Shown one piece after another: positions 7,891-13,558 of a stretch of 15,653 bases of DNA. Location of the stretch: assembly GCA_017431185.1 (NCBI GenBank), contig JAFRLP010000616.1:1-15653 (forward strand). The letters are read 5' to 3'. Position 1 is the first letter of the stretch, and each line of letters begins with the position of its first letter. The DNA comes from Victivallales bacterium (GTDB lineage Bacteria; Verrucomicrobiota; Lentisphaeria; Oligosphaerales; Oligosphaeraceae). The translations under genes were made by a program, and so were the position numbers. The notes under the pieces were generated by a model. It was not told where the DNA came from. It saw only the letters and a list, made by a program, of their open reading frames with translations, and ran no database searches.

Positions 7891-8784
7891 ATGACCATGG
7901 GGACAGTTTTTTTCGAGCAACTACCTCCCACGATGTTCCGTGAGAGCCTTTGGATTCTCCCGCCTCATCTGCAGTATGACCTCCCTTTCTCGCTTTATTC
8001 GACTGGCATCACCTTGCGGGATCCCAACTATCACATTACCCGCAGCATCGGAGCACCCTATTATGTTCTTGAATGCATTCTTGACGGGGAGGGATTTCTC
8101 AATGTGGCGGGGCATGGATTTCGGCCCAAGGCGGGGGATGTCTATCTGCTGCCCAAGGAAATCCCCAATGAATACTACACGAGCAAAAAGGCGCCCTGGG
8201 AGAAGATATGGTTCAACATTTCAGGGCCGCTGATTGATTCCCTAATCGCCTGCTATCATCTGGACGGCATTGTCTATGTCCAAAACACGAATATGCAGCC
8301 GCTGTTTCGCCAGGGCATGGAGCTCATCGCGCAATGCAGTCCTGACACCCCTGTGGAATTCGCCACCCATCTCACACGGATTTTCGCAACGTTGGCCTCG
8401 CTTCGCAGACGCACAGCGGAAAACTCCTTTTCGCGGCTTCCAGCCAGGCAGATGAAAAACTGGCTGGACGAACATTGGCGGGTTCCCTACTCTCTTCCCA
8501 AACTCAGCGCAGCCTGCGGAAAATCCCCGGCCCAGACCATGCGCATATTCAAAGCAGCATGGCGCTGCACGCCCAAAGAATATCACACGAGAATCCGCTT
8601 CTCAACGGCTGAACGCTATCTGGAGAACACGAATGAGCAGATAAAGGTCATCGCCGACTGGCTTGGCTTTGCAAATGAATTCCAGTTTTCGGCCTGGTTC
8701 AAAAAGCAGGCTGGGGTCTCCCCCATGCATTTCAGAATGAAGATGGCGCATGCGGTGGAGACGGCAGGCTCGCCAGCGCCTTGA
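7891..8784 (+). CDS. AraC-family transcriptional regulator
   Basis: A 297-residue protein. Residues ~35-130 form a cupin-like sensor domain of the AraC type (for example ILDGEGFLNVAGHGFRPKAGDVYLLP), which usually binds a sugar. Residues ~190-285 hold the two helix-turn-helix motifs: SLPKLSAACGKSPAQTMRIF, then IKVIADWLGFANEFQFSAWF followed by KKQAGVSPMHFR, the classic family signature. It diverges from the pseudopilin/glycosidase operon and most likely regulates it, probably by activation in response to a released saccharide; the ligand is inferred. No Shine-Dalgarno sequence precedes ATG 7891 or the in-frame ATGs at 7897 and 7933, so the start is uncertain and could be any of the three. The last 53 bases overlap the end of the opposite-strand bax1 gene. 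Confidence 0.85.
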   Translation: MTMGTVFFEQLPPTMFRESLWILPPHLQYDLPFSLYSTGITLRDPNYHITRSIGAPYYVLECILDGEGFLNVAGHGFRPKAGDVYLLPKEIPNEYYTSKKAPWEKIWFNISGPLIDSLIACYHLDGIVYVQNTNMQPLFRQGMELIAQCSPDTPVEFATHLTRIFATLASLRRRTAENSFSRLPARQMKNWLDEHWRVPYSLPKLSAACGKSPAQTMRIFKAAWRCTPKEYHTRIRFSTAERYLENTNEQIKVIADWLGFANEFQFSAWFKKQAGVSPMHFRMKMAHAVETAGSPAP

Positions 8785-9988
8785 GGGTCTTCTCCACCGT
8801 GGGGTAATCGCGGTAGAGGAAGCCGTGATTGGCAAAATACTCCGATGCGGACAACGCATCCTGCACCTCTGGCTGAGCGGCGACGGCACGGTCAACCCCC
8901 AGTGCCAGAGGCCAATTGGCCCCTTGCGCCAGTTGGGCGAGGCGTTCCAGCAGATGCGCCCCCCGCCCCCTGTGGAACAGTTCGAGGCAGACCTGGTGCC
9001 CCGCCTGGCTGGCAAACGCAAAATCAGGTGCGACAAGAAATCCGCCCTTTGCCTTCAGCAAGGGGACGTCATCCACCAATTGCCACTCTTTCACGGTGTC
9101 CTGAAAATGCTGTCGGAACAACTCAACCTCGCGCGGCACAAAAGCGCCTGTCGCCTGATGGCAGACCAATCCGCAGCTCTGGTCTAGGTGAAGTCGCCGC
9201 ACAGCGTTTTTCCAGCGCACCATCGCCTTAAGCTCCCATTTTTCCATGGCGCAGACCGACGGGAAGAAAATCGCCAGCTGCAGACCGTAACTGCGTGACT
9301 GCTCCAGAACGCTGCCAGGTCCGTCCACTATCAGTCGAACAGCCTGCCGTTGCACGCCAGCGGGGTCGGCCTTGCGCACGGGGCAGGCTGTCGCCTCGAC
9401 AATCAACCGATGAAAACGCGCCTGCGTCAACAGACGGCGAAGACGAGCGGGCGAAGCGTCTTCCAGCACCAGTTCCAGACAGTCCGCCTGAAGTAGAAGG
9501 GCCTGTACCATCCCCACGTTGACCCGCTCAACCAGCTCCCGCGCACCTCCCGTCAGCTTCAATTTGAGAAATCGGTCATTGGACGGCAAATCCGCGTAAA
9601 GACGCTGGGGTTGCAACGCGCTATGGGACTGGGCAAAGGCGGTGTCACGGTAGCATTGCTCATCCAGCGCACGGTTCTGGCGGAGCAACTCGGACGAGGC
9701 CAGAAAGACCTTGCGCCGTTCGGTGGCGTAGTCAATCTCCGCCACTGGCTCATATTCCGTGCGGTCCTCCAGAATCTTGCGGAGCATGCGGACAGTGCGG
9801 AGGTCGTCCCCCCCGTCCTCCAGACGGTCGAGTTCCTCGTCAATGTCGCCTCGGGTGGCGGTCCCAGGGGCAGGATAAAGGTCAATCATGCGCTCCGCCA
9901 AATCCAGCCAATTCGGGGTGTCCTTCAGGAACAGCGGACGCACCCGCCCGCCCTCAATACGACAGGTTATCAGTTCTTTCGTAAGCAC
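8732..9988 (-). CDS. bax1: Bax1-like nuclease (DUF790), partner of XPB helicase
   Basis: A 418-residue protein starting at GTG 9988. The frame is open farther upstream, but AGGAGG at 9996-10001 lies 7 bases before this GTG, and the family typically begins with a motif like LTKELITCRIEGGRVRPLFL. Residues 1-~140 match the N-terminal region of DUF790, including the YADLPSNDRF segment and the helical NVGMVQALLLQADCLELVL stretch. Toward the C-terminus (~residues 295-345) is a PD-(D/E)XK-like core: GGFLVAPDF (PD at 321-322), then CLELFHR with E336. Archaeal Bax1 forms a helicase-nuclease complex with XPB and cuts DNA near the unwound junction; that activity is inferred here from family membership and from the adjacent xpb. 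It overlaps xpb by 35 bases, suggesting translational coupling, and overlaps the opposite-strand araC by 53 bases. Archaeal-type catalytic tests have not been made for this copy. Confidence 0.85.
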   Translation of the reverse strand: MLTKELITCRIEGGRVRPLFLKDTPNWLDLAERMIDLYPAPGTATRGDIDEELDRLEDGGDDLRTVRMLRKILEDRTEYEPVAEIDYATERRKVFLASSELLRQNRALDEQCYRDTAFAQSHSALQPQRLYADLPSNDRFLKLKLTGGARELVERVNVGMVQALLLQADCLELVLEDASPARLRRLLTQARFHRLIVEATACPVRKADPAGVQRQAVRLIVDGPGSVLEQSRSYGLQLAIFFPSVCAMEKWELKAMVRWKNAVRRLHLDQSCGLVCHQATGAFVPREVELFRQHFQDTVKEWQLVDDVPLLKAKGGFLVAPDFAFASQAGHQVCLELFHRGRGAHLLERLAQLAQGANWPLALGVDRAVAAQPEVQDALSASEYFANHGFLYRDYPTVEKTLKALASLPSPPHAPSSF

Positions 9989-11351
9989 TGCTCTGCCTCC
10001 TTCTGTCGCTGGTGTTCCACTCTCCTGTCTCCCGAGAGATAATCTCATACAATACAGCGCTTTTTCCCGCACGGGGACGAAGAATTCGCCCCAGCCGCTG
10101 GACATGTTCCCGCGTGGAGCCACTGCCGGAAACCACAATGCCGACGGAGGCCTCGGGAACATCGACACCCTCGTTCAGCACCTTGCTGGTCACCAGGCAG
10201 AGATACTCGCCGTTACGGAAACTGTCCAGCATCTCCTTTCGTTCATTGGCCTTGGTATGGTGGGTGAGCACTGGCAGCAGAAACCGTTCGCCCAGTCCGT
10301 ATGCGGTTCGGTTGTCCGCCGTAAAGACAATGGTGCGTTCGCCAGCGTGTCGGCGCAGTAAAGTCCAGACCATATCCATCTTGCTTCGTCCTCCGAAGGC
10401 AATGCGTCGCTGTGCCAGATACGCGGCGAACGCCTCGCGCCCGCCAGGAAGGCGAGCGCAGGCCCTCAGGAACATCCCCCAGCCCTGGGGTGTGGCGAAA
10501 CTGATGCGCTGCGACCGCACAAAGTTGACATACAACTCCCGGTTGCGCCGATACTCCGCATATTCATCGGGCGTAAGCGAGACGAGGACGATTTCCGTGC
10601 GGTAGGGCGCCAGGTACCGCCCCTCCATTTCAGTGATTTCACGGCGGTAACAGACGGGGCCGAGCAATTCGTCCAGCACCGTCTCCGCGCCATCGTTGCG
10701 TTCGGGGGTGGCGCTTAGCCCCAGCCTGAAGGGAGCCAGGCAGGCTCTGGCCAGCTGCTGGTACGTCGCCCCAGGCAAATGGTGGCACTCATCGACCACC
10801 AGCAATCCGAAGCGGTTGCCGATATACTCCATCATCAGCAGGGCGGAGTCGTAGGTGGCGACCGTCACAGGGCAGACCTCCTTGCTTCCGCCTCCCAACA
10901 TTCCGACCTTGAGGCCGAAGGCGCGCTCCAGTTGCCCGGCCCACTGGGTCATCAAATCAATGGTGGGCACGACCACAAGCGTGGAGCGCGCACAGGATTC
11001 CATCGCCAGATGCGCCACGAATGTCTTGCCTGTCCCCGTGGGCAGCACGACCACCCCTCGTCGGGAGGCGGAGCGCCACGCCTCCAAGGCATCCTGCTGG
11101 TAGTCACGCGGCGGACGCCCGCTCTGTTGCCTCAACGGCACATTCTCATAGGCGCGCGCCAGGTCGTCGTAGGCAATGTGATTGCGGTAGAGCCAGGTCA
11201 CCATCCCTGGATAGACGCAGGCATTGCCGCGCCACTGCTCCACTCTCGTGTCCCAGACGCACCAACGCTCCAACGGCACACCGCTGTCTGCCTGAGGTGC
11301 CTCGACCAGCAATGTGCCAGCCTCGAATCGAATCACCAATCTCTTGTCCAC
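9954..11351 (-). CDS. xpb: XPB-family superfamily 2 DNA helicase
   Basis: A 465-residue protein from GTG 11351. A farther GTG at 11378 is possible, but GGGAGGA (11361-11367) lies 9 bases before 11351. Residues ~1-80 correspond to the small N-terminal damage-recognition domain of archaeal XPB. Helicase motifs follow in order: RDYQQDALEAW (Q-like), PTGTGKT (104-110), DECHH (187-191), LSATPERNDG (213-221), TSKVLNEGVDVP and QRLGRILRP (about 418-425). The end SRETGEWNTSDRRRQ matches archaeal homologues. The position of the XPB-specific RED motif reads RND. XPB unwinds DNA 3' to 5' in nucleotide excision repair in eukaryotes; in archaea it pairs with Bax1. The next gene is bax1, so a two-gene repair operon is likely. 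The C-terminal 35 bases carry the bax1 start. Confidence 0.9.
   Translation of the reverse strand: MDKRLVIRFEAGTLLVEAPQADSGVPLERWCVWDTRVEQWRGNACVYPGMVTWLYRNHIAYDDLARAYENVPLRQQSGRPPRDYQQDALEAWRSASRRGVVVLPTGTGKTFVAHLAMESCARSTLVVVPTIDLMTQWAGQLERAFGLKVGMLGGGSKEVCPVTVATYDSALLMMEYIGNRFGLLVVDECHHLPGATYQQLARACLAPFRLGLSATPERNDGAETVLDELLGPVCYRREITEMEGRYLAPYRTEIVLVSLTPDEYAEYRRNRELYVNFVRSQRISFATPQGWGMFLRACARLPGGREAFAAYLAQRRIAFGGRSKMDMVWTLLRRHAGERTIVFTADNRTAYGLGERFLLPVLTHHTKANERKEMLDSFRNGEYLCLVTSKVLNEGVDVPEASVGIVVSGSGSTREHVQRLGRILRPRAGKSAVLYEIISRETGEWNTSDRRRQSSAYERTDNLSY
9996..10001 (-). promoter_or_regulatory. Ribosome binding site deciding the bax1 GTG start
   Basis: AGGAGG on the minus strand lies 7 bases before GTG 9988, inside the 3' end of xpb. 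It shortens the maximal open frame by 60 residues, and the removed residues are the out-of-frame translation of the xpb C-terminus. Confidence 0.85.
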
Positions 11352-11360
11352 TTGCGTTGT

Positions 11361-11367
11361 TCCTCCC
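11361..11367 (-). promoter_or_regulatory. Ribosome binding site deciding the xpb GTG start
   Basis: GGGAGGA on the minus strand lies 9 bases before GTG 11351. With the alternative GTG at 11378 this site would be inside the gene and the protein would gain nine residues that do not resemble the family N-terminus. Confidence 0.65.
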
Positions 11368-11402
11368 TGACGCCACACCTTTGCCTTTCGTTTTCAAGGC
11401 TA

Positions 11403-11430
11403 AAAATAGCGCAATTCTGGCAAATATCAA
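11403..11430 (-). promoter_or_regulatory. Possible promoter of xpb-bax1
   Basis: On the minus strand TTGATA (11425-11430, 5 of 6) is 16 bases from TATTTT (11403-11408, 4 of 6). The location is right for the xpb transcript, but the -10 match is only fair. Confidence 0.3.
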
Positions 11431-11461
11431 CCAGAAAGGATATAAAAGCCGTGCAACCATC

Positions 11462-11489
11462 TCGAAAATCCGCAAAAATCTGTTATATT
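11462..11489 (+). promoter_or_regulatory. Possible promoter of nadB
   Basis: TATATT (11484-11489) follows TCGAAA (11462-11467, 4 of 6) by 16 bases. It would give a leader of about 35 bases before ATG 11532. The -35 match is weak. Confidence 0.3.
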
Positions 11490-11531
11490 GTAGGATGTGT
11501 CAACGGTGTTTAACCCCCATCTGAACGAACC

Positions 11532-13205
11532 ATGACAGAATCAGCACAGCAACGTCTTCAATGCGACTATCTCATCATCGGGTCTGGCTTGGCGGGCCTG
11601 ACGGCTGCCCTTGAGGCGGCCAAACACGGCTCCGTGCTGGTCGTCACCAAGTCCTCCGCCGAGGAGTGCAACACCCGATATGCCCAGGGCGGCATCGCCT
11701 GCGTCATCGATGGAGACGACACCTTTGACGCGCATATCGCCGACACCATCACCGCCGGCGCGGGATTGTGCCATCCAGACGTGGTGCGCGATATCGTCCG
11801 TGCCGCACCGGCGCGTATCCGTGACCTGGAGGGGTACGGCATGGAGTTCACGCGCCGAGGCGAGGTGCGGGAAACCTCCAATTCCGACCAGGCCCGCGAG
11901 TTTGACCTGGGACGGGAGGGCGGACATTCCGCCCGCCGCATTCTCCATGCCGGAGACATCACGGGACGGCAGGTCAGCGATGTCCTGCTCGCGCGCTGCC
12001 GCGAAAACCCGCGCATCACCATTCTGGAACACCACCTGGCGATTGACCTGATCACCTGGCGACATTTCGAGTGGAAAGGGCCGAACCGCTGCTACGGCGC
12101 CTACGTGATGGACACCCAAACCCACCACATCAAAACCATTCTGGGACGGTTCACCCTGCTTGCCACTGGCGGCGCGGGCAAGGTCTATCTATGCACCTGC
12201 AACCCAGATGTGGCCAGCGGCGATGGCGTGGCGATGGCGTGGCGCGCCTCCGCGGAAATCGCCAACATGGAATTCTACCAGTTCCATCCCACCATTCTCT
12301 ACCATCCGCAGGCCAAGTCTTTCCTCATCAGCGAAGCAGTGCGCGGAGAGGGGGCCATCCTGAAGATTCGGCGAGGCGGCGAGTACGTGGAGTTCATGCA
12401 CCGGTACCATCCGCTGAAGAGCCTGGCGCCGCGTGACATTGTCGCCAGGGCCATCGACAATGAACTGAAGCGGTCAGGGGAGGAGTGCGCGTGGCTGGAC
12501 ATCCGTCACAAGTCGGAGGAGTTCCTGCGCAAGCGCTTCCCCAACATCTTCCAGGAGTGCCTCAAATTTGGCATCAACATGGCGACCGACCTCATTCCGA
12601 TTGTGCCTGCCGCGCACTACTGCTGCGGCGGTGTGCGCACGGACGTCAACGGCGTGACCAACATCCGCGACCTCTACGCGATTGGCGAATGCGGATGCAC
12701 TGGACTGCATGGCGCAAACCGTCTGGCCAGCAACAGCCTTCTGGAGGCGATGGTGGTCGGCTACAACGCCGTCCAGCACACCTTGACCCGGCAGGACAAC
12801 AACGACCATCTGCCGCCAGCCAATGTCCCTGATTGGAAACATGGCGACGCAGTCAATTCGGATGAGATGATCGTCATTACCCACAACTGGGATGAGATAC
12901 GGCGTTTCATGTGGGATTATGTTGGAATTGTGCGTACCCACAAGCGCCTGGAGCGGGCCAAGCACCGCATCCGGATGCTGCGTCGGGAAATCGAGACCTA
13001 CTACTGGGACTTCACGGTCACGCCAGACCTGATTGAACTGCGCAACCTGGCCTCAGTGGCTGAAATGATCATCGACAGCGCCATCGCCCGCCGGGAATCC
13101 ATTGGGCTGCACTACAACCTGGACTGCCCCAAGTTTGACGCATCCTACCATCCGCAGGACACCATTATCCAGCGCCCTGTCAAGCCCAATATCTGGTTTG
13201 AGTGA
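11532..13205 (+). CDS. nadB: L-aspartate oxidase
   Basis: A 557-residue cytoplasmic flavoprotein that oxidises L-aspartate to iminoaspartate, the first step of de novo NAD synthesis; quinolinate synthase NadA uses the product. The N-terminal FAD-binding motif is CDYLIIGSGLAGLTAALEA (11-29), followed by NTRYAQGGIA. The active-site set known from E. coli is visible: E129 in GREGGHS, H252 in QFHPT, R301 in APRDIVARA, H362 in AAHYCCGG and R397 in GLHGANRLASNS. The GLHGANR signature separates it from succinate dehydrogenase and fumarate reductase flavoproteins. The C-terminal helical domain (~435-530) has normal length. No ribosome binding site is seen before ATG 11532. nadA and nadC are not in the window; it diverges from xpb across 180 bases and stands alone. 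Confidence 0.95.
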   Translation: MTESAQQRLQCDYLIIGSGLAGLTAALEAAKHGSVLVVTKSSAEECNTRYAQGGIACVIDGDDTFDAHIADTITAGAGLCHPDVVRDIVRAAPARIRDLEGYGMEFTRRGEVRETSNSDQAREFDLGREGGHSARRILHAGDITGRQVSDVLLARCRENPRITILEHHLAIDLITWRHFEWKGPNRCYGAYVMDTQTHHIKTILGRFTLLATGGAGKVYLCTCNPDVASGDGVAMAWRASAEIANMEFYQFHPTILYHPQAKSFLISEAVRGEGAILKIRRGGEYVEFMHRYHPLKSLAPRDIVARAIDNELKRSGEECAWLDIRHKSEEFLRKRFPNIFQECLKFGINMATDLIPIVPAAHYCCGGVRTDVNGVTNIRDLYAIGECGCTGLHGANRLASNSLLEAMVVGYNAVQHTLTRQDNNDHLPPANVPDWKHGDAVNSDEMIVITHNWDEIRRFMWDYVGIVRTHKRLERAKHRIRMLRREIETYYWDFTVTPDLIELRNLASVAEMIIDSAIARRESIGLHYNLDCPKFDASYHPQDTIIQRPVKPNIWFE

Positions 13206-13222
13206 GGCTGTTTTTCTCAAAC
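13196..13222. repeat. Inverted repeat spanning the nadB stop codon
   Basis: GTTTGAG (13196-13202) and CTCAAAC (13216-13222) form a perfect 7-base-pair stem. The loop begins with the nadB stop codon (TGA 13203-13205) and contains a T run. There is no T run after the stem, so it is not a standard terminator, though it could slow or end transcription. Confidence 0.4.
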
Positions 13223-13301
13223 GCCGAGCAATGGAAGGGCTTCAATGTCTCTGGTACCCGAGGCGGGAATGAGAACCCGCATCAAAATAGCCATTTACGC
13301 A

Positions 13302-13321
13302 CGATTGAGACCGATTGAGAC
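13302..13321. repeat. Tandem 10-base duplication CGATTGAGAC x2
   Basis: CGATTGAGAC occurs at 13302-13311 and again, without a gap, at 13312-13321. It is immediately followed by TGTCCCC, giving the string ACTGTCCCCGT at the junction. Confidence 0.9.
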
Positions 13322-13350
13322 TGTCCCCGTGCATGGCTTTTTAGACCTCA

Positions 13351-13370
13351 AATGCCAAAAAATGCCAAAA
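13351..13370. repeat. Tandem 10-base duplication AATGCCAAAA x2
   Basis: AATGCCAAAA at 13351-13360 is repeated exactly at 13361-13370. The period equals about one helical turn, the same unit length as the duplication 30 bases upstream. Confidence 0.9.
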
Positions 13371-13390
13371 ATCATTTGTGCTCAACCGTA

Positions 13391-13421
13391 TGATTCCCCC
13401 TGACTTCACCGAGGGGAATCA
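13391..13421. repeat. Perfect 9-base-pair inverted repeat
   Basis: TGATTCCCC (13391-13399) pairs exactly with GGGGAATCA (13413-13421), leaving a 13-base loop. There is no T run on either side, so termination is not the obvious role. It may be a protein site, an RNA hairpin, or part of an element end. Confidence 0.7.
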
Positions 13422-13558
13422 CAGCATCTACTATACACGTGTTTGATGGGATTGCCAATGCGTCCCTTTGTTTTTGTCTTTGAAAAAACGCTTGTAGTGT
13501 TTTTGTGTGGAAAACCACAAGTGCCCGTGAAACCGCGAAAACTCCTTTGGGGGAATGG

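Larger units (their letters stand above)
7788..7913. repeat. 14-base inverted repeat bracketing the divergent promoters
   Basis: AAAAGAACTGTCCC (7788-7801) is the reverse complement of GGGACAGTTTTTTT (7900-7913) at 13 of 14 positions. The arms are 98 bases apart and enclose both putative promoters. The right arm lies inside the first codons of the regulator gene if ATG 7891 is used. It could be an operator pair for DNA looping or a remnant of a mobile element. Confidence 0.5.
13206..13558. other. Gene-free intergenic region with short tandem and inverted repeats
   Basis: This stretch of 353 bases lies between two convergent genes, nadB and the AAA/PDDEXK gene. I see no convincing coding frame, tRNA or typical intrinsic terminator. 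It contains GCGGG/CCCGC arms around 13264-13280, two tandem 10-base duplications, one 9-base-pair inverted repeat, the 8-base palindrome ACACGTGT (13435-13442) and a small TGTGG/CCACA hairpin with an AAAA loop near 13506-13519. The density of small repeats suggests an old insertion scar or an RNA/protein binding region. No function can be assigned. Confidence 0.5.

Noticed and set aside
11352..11378. xpb start at GTG 11378
   Set aside because: It would place the GGGAGGA site inside the gene and add nine residues unlike the family N-terminus; it cannot be excluded entirely.
10779..11513. Plus-strand open frame of 244 codons
   Set aside because: It is antisense to the helicase motifs of xpb, in GC-rich DNA where long opposite frames are common, and shows no family features.
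13302..13370. CRISPR array
   Set aside because: Repeat units are 10 bases, directly abutting, only two copies each and without spacers; no cas genes are present.
13391..13421. Intrinsic terminator for nadB or the AAA gene
   Set aside because: The stem is good but no T run follows on either strand and it is about 190 bases past nadB.
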